Below, one piece after another: positions 7,873 through 17,160 of a DNA stretch of 37,874 nucleotides. The notes below the pieces were generated by a model. The model was not told the origin of the DNA and did not search any database. It saw only the letters and a program-made list of their open reading frames with translations. Position 1 is the stretch's first letter. Each line of letters opens with the position of its first letter. The stretch lies in contig NZ_WOEY01000063.1 in NCBI RefSeq assembly GCF_013177695.1, positions 1 through 37,874 on the forward strand. Direction: 5' to 3'. A program made the position numbers and the translations under genes. The stretch is from Paraburkholderia solitsugae. Its GTDB lineage: Bacteria; Pseudomonadota; Gammaproteobacteria; Burkholderiales; Burkholderiaceae.

Positions 7873-8182
7873 CGGGGCACCCTTGAAATTCGTAATGGCT
7901 CGGTCGGCTCGACAGGCAGGCGGGGGGATTTCACGACAACTGCACGACACAGCGGTACAACGCAGCGGTACGGCACAGCCGCACGGCCCACGTTCAACCG
8001 AAGGCCGGACGGCCCATGAAAAGCGGCGCCAGCCAGCTTCTGCGACAATAGACAGATCAGGAATTGTACGGGAAAGCGCCCAGCCGGGTCGCGCGACATA
8101 GAGCAGGGCGCAGAGTTTGCGCGCTGCCGGTCGGCGCGCCGCTGCGAACTCCGTCGCTTCCATACTCTCCCCAGCCGATCCC
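7873..8182. other. 310-bp divergent intergenic region
   Basis: This gap separates the thioesterase and ABC exporter starts. It contains a 13-bp tandem repeat (7948-7986). I see no convincing small gene and no near-consensus sigma-70 promoter. An AT-richer stretch around 8043-8070 is the most likely promoter area for the exporter. Confidence 0.5.
7948..7986. repeat. 13-bp tandem repeat, three units
   Basis: Three head-to-tail units occur: CACAGCGGTACAA, CGCAGCGGTACGG and CACAGCCGCACGG. A weaker fourth unit may precede them (7935-7947). The 13-bp period is not a multiple of the helical repeat. The array lies in a divergent promoter gap. Confidence 0.65.
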
Positions 8183-10072
8183 ATGCGCCGTACACCCTCG
8201 TCCGAACCTTCCCCGATCTCGACCCAGCCGCGCAACGACTGGCAAACGATCCTGTCGCTGCTCCCGTATCTCGCCACCTATAAATGGCGCGTCGGCTTCG
8301 CGTTGAGCTGCCTGATCGGCGCGAAGGTCGCCAATCTCGGCGTGCCGATCGTGATGAAGCGAATCATCGACGGCCTCTCGTCGGTGAAGCATCTCACCGC
8401 GCTTGGCCGTGCGCACGATTCCCCTGGCATCGTGCTGCTGGGCGGGGTCGGTTTGATGGTGGTCGCCTATGCAGTGGTGCGGCTGTCCACCTCGCTTTTC
8501 ACCGAGCTGCGCGAAATTCTATTTGCGAAGGTGACCGAAAGTGCGGTGCGGCAGCTCGCGCTGAAAGTGTTCCGCCATTTGCATGCACTGTCGTTGCGGT
8601 TTCATCTCGATCGGCAGACGGGCGGCATGTCGCGCGATATCGAACGCGGCACGCGCGGCATCACGCAACTGATTTCGTATTCGTTGTACAGCATCCTGCC
8701 GACACTGGTCGAAGTCGGTCTCGTGCTCGGCTTTTTCGTCATCAAATACGAGGCGTACTACGCGATCGTCACGTTCATTGCGCTCGCTGCGTACATCACG
8801 TTCACTGTGAAAGTCACCGAATGGCGTACGCATTTTCGCCGCACGATGAACGATCTCGATTCAAAGGCGAACTCGCGCGCGATCGATTCGTTGCTCAACT
8901 ACGAGACAGTGAAGTACTTCGGCAACGAAGAGTGGGAAGCGCAACGTTACGACGAAAATCTCAAACGCTATCGCACGGCCGCGATCAAATCGCAGCGTTC
9001 GCTGTCGGCGCTGAACTTCGGGCAGCAGGCGATCATCGGCACGGGGCTCGTGTTCATTCTGTGGCGCGCGACCGAAGGCGTGATGGCCGGGCGCCTCACG
9101 CTCGGCGATCTGGTGCTGATCAACACTTTCATGTTGCAGCTCTATATTCCGCTGAATTTTCTCGGCGTCGTGTATCGGGAACTGAAGCAAAGCCTCACCG
9201 ATATGGACCGCATGTTCACGCTGCTTGGCGCGGCCCAGGAAGTGCCCGATGTGCCGGACGCGCCCGAGTTGCAGGTGAGCGGTGCGCAGGTGCGCTTCGA
9301 GCATGTGAACTTCTCGTATGAGCCGGCGCGGCAGATTCTGCACGACGTGAGCTTCACGATTCCGGCGGGCAGCACCACGGCAGTGGTCGGTCACAGCGGT
9401 TCGGGCAAATCGACGCTCGCGCGGTTGATGTTCCGCTTCTACGATCTGGATCGCGCGACGGGCGGTGCGATCATCATCGATGGTCAGGATATTCGCGACG
9501 TCACGCAGGATTCGCTGCGTGCTTCGATCGGCATCGTGCCGCAGGATACGGTGCTGTTCAACGATTCGATCTACTACAACATCGCTTATGGCCGTCCGTC
9601 GGCCACGCACGAGGAAGTGATCGCGGCGGCGCGCGCGGCGCATATTCACGACTTCATCGAAGGGCTGCCGAAGGGTTACGAGACGCCGGTCGGCGAGCGT
9701 GGCCTGAAGTTGTCCGGCGGTGAAAAGCAGCGCGTCGCGATTGCGCGCACCATCCTCAAGAATCCGCCGATCCTTCTGTTCGATGAGGCGACTTCGGCGC
9801 TCGATTCGCGCTCGGAGCGCGCGATCCAGCATGAGCTCGATCAGATCGCCCGCGAGCGCACGACGCTGATCATCGCGCACCGGCTTTCGACGGTGGTGCA
9901 CGCACAGCAGATCATCGTGATGGACAAGGGGCGCATCGTCGAGCGCGGGACGCACGCCGAATTGTTGCGTGCGAACGGATTGTTCGCGCAGATGTGGGCG
10001 TTGCAGCAGCAACGTGCCGCAGAGGCGTCGGAGTCGGCTGAAACGGTAGGGGCGGGAGAGGGTGGACGTTAA
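8183..10072 (+). CDS. ATM1/HMT1-type ABC exporter, fused permease and ATPase
   Basis: From ATG 8183 the protein has 629 residues, the usual length for half-transporter exporters; an in-frame start at 8117 is less likely because the conserved part starts after it. Six transmembrane helices cover about residues 30-320. The family signature MSRDIERGTRGI and the segment SLLNYETVKYFGNE identify the ATM1/HMT1 branch. The nucleotide-binding domain has Walker A GHSGSGKST (403-411), Q-loop PQDTVLF, signature LSGGEKQR, Walker B ILLFDEATSALD and H-loop IIAHRLST, all intact. In mitochondria and some bacteria this branch exports glutathione-linked or thiol compounds and metals; the substrate here is inferred only. 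It acts in the inner membrane as a dimer. Confidence 0.92.
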   Translation: MRRTPSSEPSPISTQPRNDWQTILSLLPYLATYKWRVGFALSCLIGAKVANLGVPIVMKRIIDGLSSVKHLTALGRAHDSPGIVLLGGVGLMVVAYAVVRLSTSLFTELREILFAKVTESAVRQLALKVFRHLHALSLRFHLDRQTGGMSRDIERGTRGITQLISYSLYSILPTLVEVGLVLGFFVIKYEAYYAIVTFIALAAYITFTVKVTEWRTHFRRTMNDLDSKANSRAIDSLLNYETVKYFGNEEWEAQRYDENLKRYRTAAIKSQRSLSALNFGQQAIIGTGLVFILWRATEGVMAGRLTLGDLVLINTFMLQLYIPLNFLGVVYRELKQSLTDMDRMFTLLGAAQEVPDVPDAPELQVSGAQVRFEHVNFSYEPARQILHDVSFTIPAGSTTAVVGHSGSGKSTLARLMFRFYDLDRATGGAIIIDGQDIRDVTQDSLRASIGIVPQDTVLFNDSIYYNIAYGRPSATHEEVIAAARAAHIHDFIEGLPKGYETPVGERGLKLSGGEKQRVAIARTILKNPPILLFDEATSALDSRSERAIQHELDQIARERTTLIIAHRLSTVVHAQQIIVMDKGRIVERGTHAELLRANGLFAQMWALQQQRAAEASESAETVGAGEGGR

Positions 10073-10104
10073 GCAAGCGGCGGTGAGGTGCGCCGCGTTT
10101 GCTT
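10071..10104. terminator. candidate terminator hairpin after the ABC exporter
   Basis: The arms AAGCAAGCGGCG (10071-10082) and 10091-10104 pair as two 6-bp helices with a 2-base bulge around an 8-base loop. The hairpin begins inside the TAA stop codon. There is no T-run, so the terminator role is inferred from place and pairing. Nothing gene-like is visible in the rest of the gap to 10228. Confidence 0.45.
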
Positions 10105-10228
10105 GCTGGATGGCGCGTGTAGCGTGCTCGGCGCGGAGCGCTTAGCATTCAGCGCCGACCTCCTGGCCTTGGTCGTAGCACGTTGAGCGGCGCGTTATCG
10201 CACGGTGCCGCTCAATGCCTTGCTGCAA

Positions 10229-10942
10229 TCAGCGTTCGTTCAAACGCTGATCCAAAACCCGCAATTGCGCGGGCGTACCAACGTTTTCCCACAAGCCCTC
10301 ATACAACTCGCCGCTCGCGAGGCCGCCTGCAATCGTCTCGCGGTAGTAAGGCGTCAGCGCGCGCCGCGTGCCGCGCGGCAGATCGCGGAACATGCGCGTG
10401 TCGTAGAGGCCGATGTTGCCGAACGTGAAGCGCGGTTGCGCATCGAGCGAGAGCGTTCCATCGACCAACCCGAAGTCGCCGTTCGGATGAAACGCCGGGT
10501 TCGGAACCATCACCAGATGCATGCCGGGTCCGGTTAGCGCCTTCAGCGCTTCGGCGCGCGTATTCAGCGTCGCGTAGTCGAAATCCGCGTAGACGTCACC
10601 ACTGACGGCGACGAATACTTCGCTCCTGCCCTCATCTTCCAGCAACGGCAACGCCTGCACGATCCCGCCTGCCGTCTCCAGTGCTTCATGCTCGGCCGAG
10701 TAGCGCAGTTGCACACCCCAGCGCGAACCGTCGCCGAGCGCGGCTTCGATCCGCTCGCCAAGCCACGCATGGTTGATCACAATGGTGTGAAAGCCGGCGC
10801 GCGCGAGGCGCTCGATTTGCCACACGATCAACGGCTTGCCGCCCACTTCGAGCAGGGGCTTCGGGCACGCGTCGGTCAACGGACGCATGCGTTCGCCGCG
10901 GCCCGCGGCGAAAATCATCGCTTTCTTCAGAGAATTCGTCAT
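10229..10942 (-). CDS. murU: N-acetylmuramate-1-phosphate uridylyltransferase
   Basis: The 237-residue protein is a nucleotidyltransferase with the N-terminal motif MIFAAGRGERMRPLTDACPK (GxGxRxxPLT, nucleotide binding) followed by PLLEVGGKPLI. The SGDVYADFDY segment carries the metal-binding Asp. MurU makes UDP-MurNAc from MurNAc-1-phosphate in the recycling route that bypasses de novo synthesis and gives intrinsic fosfomycin tolerance in Pseudomonas. The gene starts 3 bp after the amgK stop, so the two are translationally close and in the same order as in Pseudomonas. This neighbourhood is the main reason for MurU over a glucose-1-phosphate thymidylyltransferase. Confidence 0.87.
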   Translation of the reverse strand: MTNSLKKAMIFAAGRGERMRPLTDACPKPLLEVGGKPLIVWQIERLARAGFHTIVINHAWLGERIEAALGDGSRWGVQLRYSAEHEALETAGGIVQALPLLEDEGRSEVFVAVSGDVYADFDYATLNTRAEALKALTGPGMHLVMVPNPAFHPNGDFGLVDGTLSLDAQPRFTFGNIGLYDTRMFRDLPRGTRRALTPYYRETIAGGLASGELYEGLWENVGTPAQLRVLDQRLNER

Positions 10943-10945
10943 CGG

Positions 10946-12037
10946 TCAGAATGTGTAGCCGACTTCATTCGCGCGGCCTTCGAGATCGTCGAGCAGCTTC
11001 GCGAACGGACGCAGCGGCGCATAGCGCTCAGCGACCTTGCGGGCATAGCCGATGAAACGCGGCAGATCCTTCATGTAGTGCGGTTTGCTGTCGCGGTAGT
11101 TGATCCGGCAGAACAGGCCCAGCACCTTGATGTGCCGTTGCAGTCCCATCCACTCGAGCTGGCGGTAGAACTCGCCGAAATCCGGATCGACCGGCAAGCC
11201 GGCTTTTTTCGCGCGCTCCCAGTAGTACACGAAGCAATCCAGCTCGAACTGTTCGTCCCAGCTGAGGAATGCATCGCGTAGCAGCGAGGCGACGTCGTAA
11301 GTGATCGGGCCGACCACCGCGTCCTGGAAGTCCAGCACGCCCGGATTCACGGGGTTGGGGGCGGCCGCGATCATCAGATTGCGCGGCATGAAATCGCGCA
11401 GCATGAATACTTGCGGTTGCGCCCGGGCGCTCGCGATCAGCAGCGCGAAGGTGCGATCGAGCACCCCGCGGGTCTTTTCGTCGACCTCACGGCTCAGATG
11501 GCGGCCGAGGAACCACTCCGGCATCAACTCCATCTCGCGGCGCAGGAAGGCTTCGTCGAACGGCGGCAGCACGCCTTCGCGCGACGTGAGCTGCCAGCGG
11601 ATCAGCGCATCGAGCGCGTCGCGCATCAGCGAGCGGGCGCGGCGCGGGTCATCGCCGCTTTGCGCCTCGGTCAGCGCGCCGAGGTACGAATCGGTGCCCA
11701 GATCGGTGACGAGCATGAACCCGGCGTCGAAGTCGACCTCCAGCACACGCGGCACATGCACGTTGGCGGCCTCGAGCAATTGGGCGATTTGCACAAATTC
11801 GCGGCACTTTTCGGGCGGCGGGGCATCGACGGCGATCAGAGTGCCGGCGCTTTCGCCTTCCGCCGCCTTACCGGCGAGCCGGAAATAGCGGCGAAAACTG
11901 GCGTCGGACGAAGCCGGGGCAAGCGTGTCAAGTTCGAGCGCATAGCGCGCTGCGTGGGCGTTCAGCCAGGCCTTGAGCAGTTCGAGGCGGCTGTCGGTGA
12001 AATCTTGGAGGGTGTTTTTGGCAGAGGGCAGCGTCAT
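10946..12037 (-). CDS. amgK: cell-wall recycling sugar kinase (MurNAc/GlcNAc anomeric kinase)
   Basis: This 363-residue protein belongs to the aminoglycoside-phosphotransferase-like kinase fold. It shows SSDASFRRYFRL near the N-terminus, the catalytic-loop segment LRDFMPRNLM (catalytic Asp and metal-binding Asn kept; the first position is Leu rather than the usual His), and VLDFQDAVVGPITYDVASLL with the metal-binding Asp. AmgK phosphorylates MurNAc at the anomeric position, feeding MurU directly downstream. I used ATG 12037; a TTG at 12052 is possible. The gene is divergent from lptD, as in Pseudomonas. Specificity for MurNAc is inferred from the murU partnership. Confidence 0.87.
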   Translation of the reverse strand: MTLPSAKNTLQDFTDSRLELLKAWLNAHAARYALELDTLAPASSDASFRRYFRLAGKAAEGESAGTLIAVDAPPPEKCREFVQIAQLLEAANVHVPRVLEVDFDAGFMLVTDLGTDSYLGALTEAQSGDDPRRARSLMRDALDALIRWQLTSREGVLPPFDEAFLRREMELMPEWFLGRHLSREVDEKTRGVLDRTFALLIASARAQPQVFMLRDFMPRNLMIAAAPNPVNPGVLDFQDAVVGPITYDVASLLRDAFLSWDEQFELDCFVYYWERAKKAGLPVDPDFGEFYRQLEWMGLQRHIKVLGLFCRINYRDSKPHYMKDLPRFIGYARKVAERYAPLRPFAKLLDDLEGRANEVGYTF

Positions 12038-12053
12038 GAAAACCGGCGGCAAA

Positions 12054-12082
12054 TTCAGAGGGGCAACGTCTTGCCATATAAT
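12054..12082 (+). promoter_or_regulatory. sigma-70 promoter for lptD operon
   Basis: The -35 box TTCAGA (12054-12059, 4/6) is separated by exactly 17 bp from the consensus -10 box TATAAT (12077-12082). It points right, towards lptD, and predicts a 5' untranslated leader of about 170 bases. It lies within 50 bp of the divergent amgK start, so polymerase bound here would also affect amgK. The leader (12090-12259) holds a short stem CCGAC/GTCGG around 12180-12196 but no recognised riboswitch. Confidence 0.65.
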
Positions 12083-12259
12083 ACCCCACGACTTTTTTGA
12101 CGCGACTCACGCCAGCTTTCGCGTGTTCCGCTTTACCGCCCGCCTCATCGTTCGACAGATTGTAAAGATTGATGTACAGCCGACTGTCACGGTCGGGATG
12201 TGCAGGCGGTGGATCGTGACTACAAAAGCTGACGGACGGGCCGATTCGCCAAACGATAC

Positions 12260-14626
12260 ATGCCGCCTAGACAGCTTTCCCAAACGACTCCCTCTTGTGC
12301 TGTAGTGCCGCGCAAAAGGCGGCTCGTCGCGGCGTTGATCGCCGTTCCGGGCCTGATGCCCGCGCTTGCGCACGCCCAGTTGGTGGGGGAAGCCGCGCAG
12401 CCGCAACCTATCGACGCGCCATGGGGCATGCAGCTCGCCCCGCAGCTCGAAGAACATCCGCTGCAGTCAGGCCAGAAGGCGGCCACCTTCGTACTCGGCG
12501 ACACGACGAGCGGCACCACCGACCAGGACCTGGCCGCGAAAGGCTCGGCCGAGGTGCGGCGCAATACCTTCGTGATCAAGGCCGACGCGCTGCACTACGA
12601 TCAGGACACGGACATGGCCGACGCATACGGCAAGGTTCACCTGAACAACAACGGCGCCACGTTTGCCGGCCCGGAAGCGCATATGCGGGTGGACTCGAGC
12701 GAAGGCTTCATGTCCGCGCCGAAGTACCACTTCAACGTGACGGGTGGCTCGGGCAGCGCGGAGCGCGTCGACCTGCTCGACAACGAGCGCTCGGTGTTCA
12801 CGAAGGGCACGTACACGGCTTGCTCGTGTACGGACAACCCGGCGTGGTACCTCAAGGGCACCGAGTTCGATTTCGACACCGGTGCGGACGAAGGCGTCGC
12901 GTACAACAGCGTGCTGTTCTTCCAGGGCGTGCCGGTATTCGCTTCGCCGTGGCTGTCGTTCCCGCTGTCGGGCGACCGGCGCAGCGGCATCTTGCCGCCC
13001 ACGTTTTCGCTGAGTTCGTCGAACGGCTTCGAACTGTCGGTACCGTACTACTTCAACATCGCGCCGAATCGCGACCTGACGGTCACGCCGCGTCTGATCT
13101 CGAAGCGCGGCGTGCAGTTGCAGTCAACCTTCCGTTATCTGTCGCCTACGTATTCCGGCTCGATCACCGGCGAGTTCCTGCCGGACGACCACCTGACCCA
13201 TACCAACCGCTACGCGCTGTATATCCAGCACAACCAGAACTTCGGCAACGGGTTCGGCGGTTATATCTACTACAACAAGGTTTCGGACAATACGTATCCG
13301 GAAGACCTGTCGTCGTCGGTCAGCCAGTTCGTTAACGGCACCCAGCTCCTGTATCAACAGGAAGCCGGGTTGACCTATAACAACGGCCCATGGTCGGTGC
13401 TCGCACGCGAACAGCACTGGCAGACGCTGACGCCTTCGGTGGCGCCGTACGGCCGCGAGCCGCAGTTGAACGTGAAGTACGCGAAATACAACGTCGGCGG
13501 CTTCGATTACGGCGCGGAAGCCGACTACTCGAATTTCCGCATTACCACCGCGGACACCACCCAGGGTCAGCGGGTGATGTTCAACCCGTACCTGTCGTAC
13601 TCGGTGGTCGGGCCGGGTTACTTCGTCACGCCGAAGGTGCAGTGGCACTTTGCGTCGTACAACCTGAGCAATATCGGCAGCGACCTGCCGGCCGGCTCAC
13701 CGAAGAATTTCACTGAATCGATTCCGACGCTGAGCTTCGATACCGGCCTGGTGTTCGATCGTTCGGTGCGGATTTTCGGTCAGGATTACATTCAGACGCT
13801 GGAGCCGCGGCTTTACTACGTCTACACGCCGTACCGCAATCAATCGCAGGCGCCGCTGTTCGATACGGCAGATTCCGACTTCGGGCTGGCGGAAATCTTC
13901 ACGCCGAACACGTTCGTCGGGAACGACCGAATCGCCGACGCGAACCGTCTGACCGCGGCGATTACCACGCGCTTCATCAACCCGGCCACGGGCGACGAAC
14001 GCGCGCGTTTCGTGATCGCGCAGCAGTATTACTTCCAGGATCAGCGCGTCACGCTGCTGCCGACCGAGACCAGCTCGCAGGCCACGCATTCGGACCTGAT
14101 CGCGGGTGCATCGCTCAAGCTCGGCGCCGGTTTCGCTTCGGAAACGGCGTTCCAATATAATGCCGACAGCAACCAGTTGACGAAGACGAGCATCGGCTTC
14201 GGCTTCAGTCCGGCCAGCGGCAAGGTGATCAACGTCGCGTACCGCTACACCCGCGCGAACACCACGCTGGACAACACGCCGATCAACCAGGTGCTGATCT
14301 CGGGGCAATGGCCGCTGACGCACCGGGTATATGGGGTCGGGCGGTTCAATTACGACCTCGACGGGCATCGGATCGTCGACGGTCTGATCGGCATGCAATA
14401 CGACGCCGACTGCTGGACGCTCGGCGCCGGGATCCAGCGCTATGCGAACGGCGTGAACACTTCGTCGCAGCAGCAGACGGGCACGCGGTTCCTCATGCAG
14501 TTGACGTTCAAGGGCTTGTCGAGCGTCGACAACGGGCTGATGGCGGCATTCCGCTCCAGCGTCGCGGGCTACACGCCGTTGCCGCCGCCGCCGCCGCCGG
14601 AAGCGCGTTTCACCAATTACGAATGA
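12260..14626 (+). CDS. lptD: LPS-assembly outer-membrane protein LptD
   Basis: The 788-residue protein matches LptD in length. A signal peptide (RKRRLVAALIAVPGLMPALAHAQ) ends near residue 40. An OstA/LptA-like jellyroll follows (about 95-210: VIKADALHYDQDTDMADAYGKV). The C-terminal 26-strand barrel begins near 230 (PWLSFPLSGDRRSGILPPTF). With LptE it inserts lipopolysaccharide into the outer leaflet. The mature protein has only three cysteines: Cys188, Cys190 and Cys718. The E. coli Cys31 equivalent is absent and the C-terminal Cys-Cys pair is a single Cys. The C-terminus has a six-proline run near residues 767-772, just before ARFTNYE. It is first in lptD-surA-pdxA, a classic OMP-assembly cluster. 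Confidence 0.95.
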   Translation: MPPRQLSQTTPSCAVVPRKRRLVAALIAVPGLMPALAHAQLVGEAAQPQPIDAPWGMQLAPQLEEHPLQSGQKAATFVLGDTTSGTTDQDLAAKGSAEVRRNTFVIKADALHYDQDTDMADAYGKVHLNNNGATFAGPEAHMRVDSSEGFMSAPKYHFNVTGGSGSAERVDLLDNERSVFTKGTYTACSCTDNPAWYLKGTEFDFDTGADEGVAYNSVLFFQGVPVFASPWLSFPLSGDRRSGILPPTFSLSSSNGFELSVPYYFNIAPNRDLTVTPRLISKRGVQLQSTFRYLSPTYSGSITGEFLPDDHLTHTNRYALYIQHNQNFGNGFGGYIYYNKVSDNTYPEDLSSSVSQFVNGTQLLYQQEAGLTYNNGPWSVLAREQHWQTLTPSVAPYGREPQLNVKYAKYNVGGFDYGAEADYSNFRITTADTTQGQRVMFNPYLSYSVVGPGYFVTPKVQWHFASYNLSNIGSDLPAGSPKNFTESIPTLSFDTGLVFDRSVRIFGQDYIQTLEPRLYYVYTPYRNQSQAPLFDTADSDFGLAEIFTPNTFVGNDRIADANRLTAAITTRFINPATGDERARFVIAQQYYFQDQRVTLLPTETSSQATHSDLIAGASLKLGAGFASETAFQYNADSNQLTKTSIGFGFSPASGKVINVAYRYTRANTTLDNTPINQVLISGQWPLTHRVYGVGRFNYDLDGHRIVDGLIGMQYDADCWTLGAGIQRYANGVNTSSQQQTGTRFLMQLTFKGLSSVDNGLMAAFRSSVAGYTPLPPPPPPEARFTNYE

Positions 14627-14693
14627 CGCTCGCCCGATCATTTATAGAATGCGAAAAGACGGGCCAGGCGCGCCCGACATCATTGGAGTATCT

Positions 14694-16058
14694 GTGGCAA
14701 TCATGAAAAAGCTTCGCTTGGCAACGCTTGCGGCCGGTCTTGCCGCTGCGGCGTCTTTCCTGTCGGTTGCGCCGGTTCAGGCGCAGGCGCTGTCGCCCGG
14801 CAATAACGGCCAGACGGTCGATACCATTGCCGCGGTGGTCAACAACGGTGTCATCACGCGGCGCGAGCTCGACGAGCGCATCGGCCTGATCACCCACCGG
14901 TTGAACCAGCAGAACGCGCCGGTCCCGCCGATGGACCAGTTGCGCCAGCAGGTGCTCAACCAGATGGTGCTGGAACGCATCCAGTTGCAGAAGGCGAAAG
15001 AAGACGGCATCAACATCGACGAAGCCACCGTGCAAAAGACGCTCGAGCGGCTCGCGCAGGCGAACAACATGTCGCTCGACATGTATCGCTCGCGTATCGA
15101 GGCGCAAGGCGTGCCCTGGACCACCTTCACGAACGACGCACGCACCGAGCTCACGCTCTCGCGTCTGCGTGAGAAGGAAGTGGACAGCAAGGTCACGGTG
15201 TCGGACGCCGAGGTCGCGAACTACATCGCCAGCCAGCGCGGCCCGAACGCCGGCCTGACGAGCGATCTGCACCTTCAGCATATCTTCGTCAAGGCGCCGT
15301 TGAACGCCTCGGAAACCGACATCGAAACCGCGCAGAAAAAGGCTCAGGCCCTGCTGACCGAAGCCAAGGGCGGCGCCAACTTCGAAAAGCTGGCGAAATC
15401 GGATTCGCAAGCACCGGATGCGTCGAAGGGCGGCGATACGGGTTTCCTGCCGACGTCCAAGCTGCCGCCTGAGTTCGTCAAGGCCGCTTCGACGCTGCGC
15501 CCGGGCGAGGTCAATCCGGATCTGATCCGCACCAACGATGGCTTCGAAATCGTGCGCCTCGTCGATCGTCGCGCCGGCCAGGGCACCAGCTCCGACGCAC
15601 CGAAGCTCGTGCAAACGCACGTTCGCCACATTCTGCTGCGCGTCGGCGACGGCATGTCCGAGCCGCAAGCGCGTCAGAAGCTGCTCGAAATCAAGAACGA
15701 GATCGCCGCGGGCGGCGACTTCTCGAAGTTCGCCCACACGTACTCGCAAGACGGTTCGGCGTCGCAAGGCGGCGACCTCGGCTGGATCAGCCCGGGCGAG
15801 ACGGTGCCGGAATTCGAGCGCGCCATGAACAGCCTGCAGGACGGTCAGATCAGCGACCCGGTGCGCAGTGAGTACGGCTATCACCTGATTCAGGTGCTGG
15901 GCCGCCGCGAATCGGAAGGCTCGGTTTCGCAGCAGATGGATCTGGCGCGTCAGGCGATCGGTCAGCGCAAGGCGGAACAGGCCTACGCGGACTGGCTGCG
16001 TGAATTGCGCGATACGGCCTACGTCGAAGTGAAACCTGTCCAGGCAAGCCTGCAATAA
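14694..16058 (+). CDS. surA: periplasmic chaperone and peptidyl-prolyl isomerase SurA
   Basis: SurA escorts unfolded outer-membrane proteins, including LptD, to the BAM complex. I chose GTG 14694 (reads M-A-I-M-K-K) because GGAG ends 5 bases upstream; the nearby ATG 14703 would be 14 bases from it. The signal peptide is KKLRLATLAAGLAAAASFLS to VQAQ. The N-terminal chaperone helices (about 40-190) contain TIAAVVNNGVITRRELDERI. Two parvulin domains follow: the first from LHLQHIFVKAP and the second from VRHILLRVGDGMSE with GGDLGWISPGETVPEFE. About 454 residues, close to E. coli SurA (428). It starts 67 bp after lptD and ends 5 bp before pdxA. Confidence 0.94.
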   Translation: MAIMKKLRLATLAAGLAAAASFLSVAPVQAQALSPGNNGQTVDTIAAVVNNGVITRRELDERIGLITHRLNQQNAPVPPMDQLRQQVLNQMVLERIQLQKAKEDGINIDEATVQKTLERLAQANNMSLDMYRSRIEAQGVPWTTFTNDARTELTLSRLREKEVDSKVTVSDAEVANYIASQRGPNAGLTSDLHLQHIFVKAPLNASETDIETAQKKAQALLTEAKGGANFEKLAKSDSQAPDASKGGDTGFLPTSKLPPEFVKAASTLRPGEVNPDLIRTNDGFEIVRLVDRRAGQGTSSDAPKLVQTHVRHILLRVGDGMSEPQARQKLLEIKNEIAAGGDFSKFAHTYSQDGSASQGGDLGWISPGETVPEFERAMNSLQDGQISDPVRSEYGYHLIQVLGRRESEGSVSQQMDLARQAIGQRKAEQAYADWLRELRDTAYVEVKPVQASLQ

Positions 16059-16063
16059 TCATC

Positions 16064-17074
16064 ATGACCACCGCCGCGCAGTCCACCAGCCTTCCGTTGC
16101 AGATCGCGATCACGACCGGCGAGCCTGCCGGCGTTGGCCCCGAGTTGACCGCGCAGGCGCTGGCGGGTGCGGCGGCGCATTGGCCGGGTGCACAGTTCAC
16201 CGTGCTGGGCGATGCGGATTTGCTGGCTGAACGCGCGCGTGCGGTGGGCGTCGATTGGGCTCTGCTGGTGGCGGGCGGCAAGCGCGTGCGGGTGCAGCAT
16301 CGGGCGCTCGGCGCGCCCTCGCTGGCCGGCAAGCTGGACGCCGCCAACGGCCGCTACGTGCTCGATCTGCTCGACAGCGCGATCGACGGCGCTGTGGCCG
16401 GCACGTTCGACGCGATCGTGACCGCGCCGCTGCAAAAAAGCACCATCAACGATGCCGGTGTGCCGTTCACCGGCCACACGGAATATCTGGCCGAGCGCAC
16501 GCACACGCCGCGCGTGGTGATGATGCTGGCGGGCACCGGCAAGCGTCCGTTGCGTGTCGCGCTCGCTACCACGCATCTGCCGCTCAAAGACGTCTCCGCC
16601 GCGCTGACGATCGAAGGTATCGTCGAGACGCTGCGCATCGTCGATCACGATCTGCGCCACCACTTTGGTTTGCCCGCCCCGCGTATCCTCGTGACGGGTT
16701 TGAACCCGCATGCGGGCGAAAACGGTTATCTGGGCCGCGAGGAAATCGAGGTGATTTCTCCGGCACTGAAGCTCGCGAACGAGCAAGGCATCGACGCACC
16801 GGGCCCCTATCCGGCGGACACCTTGTTCCAGCCGCGTTATCTGGAACAGGCCGACTGCGTGCTGGCGATGTTCCACGATCAGGGTCTGCCGGTGTTGAAG
16901 TACGCAACATTCGGCGAAGGCATCAACATCACGCTCGGCTTGCCGATCATCCGCACCTCGGTTGATCACGGCACCGCGCTCGATCTGGCCGGCACCGGCC
17001 GTGCTGATGCGGGCAGTCTGATCGCCGCCATCGATACGGCGGTTTCGATGGCGCAGCACCGCCGCGGGGGCTGA
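16064..17074 (+). CDS. pdxA: 4-hydroxythreonine-4-phosphate dehydrogenase
   Basis: The 336-residue protein is full length for PdxA, which oxidises 4-phosphohydroxy-L-threonine with NAD in the DXP-dependent pyridoxal phosphate pathway. Landmarks are ITTGEPAGVGPEL at the N-terminus and the three metal-binding histidines in FTGHTEYLAE, LNPHAGENGYLGREE and TSVDHGTALDLAGTG, all present. It follows surA by 5 bp and precedes rsmA, as in the E. coli surA-pdxA-rsmA operon. Confidence 0.95.
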   Translation: MTTAAQSTSLPLQIAITTGEPAGVGPELTAQALAGAAAHWPGAQFTVLGDADLLAERARAVGVDWALLVAGGKRVRVQHRALGAPSLAGKLDAANGRYVLDLLDSAIDGAVAGTFDAIVTAPLQKSTINDAGVPFTGHTEYLAERTHTPRVVMMLAGTGKRPLRVALATTHLPLKDVSAALTIEGIVETLRIVDHDLRHHFGLPAPRILVTGLNPHAGENGYLGREEIEVISPALKLANEQGIDAPGPYPADTLFQPRYLEQADCVLAMFHDQGLPVLKYATFGEGINITLGLPIIRTSVDHGTALDLAGTGRADAGSLIAAIDTAVSMAQHRRGG

Positions 17075-17160
17075 TCCGGCAGTCGCGCAGAGCGGGGCCG
17101 TACGCGCTTGCTTGCCGTTTGCCGTTTGCGCGTTCGTTGCGTGTGTTCCTGGTTGGTTCG

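Noticed and set aside
7948..7986. Short repeats considered as a CRISPR array
   Set aside because: The units are 13 bp, directly adjacent and imperfect, without spacers or cas genes.
7873..8277. An N-terminal extension of the thioesterase
   Set aside because: The added sequence is not hotdog-like and overlaps the ABC exporter; ATG 7872 has a good ribosome-binding site.
11973..12305. A 110-codon plus-strand frame in the amgK-lptD gap
   Set aside because: It overlaps both genes and the lptD promoter and lacks protein-like features.
14610..16055. 481-codon minus-strand frame across surA
   Set aside because: It is antisense to SurA, whose signal peptide and two parvulin domains are clear.
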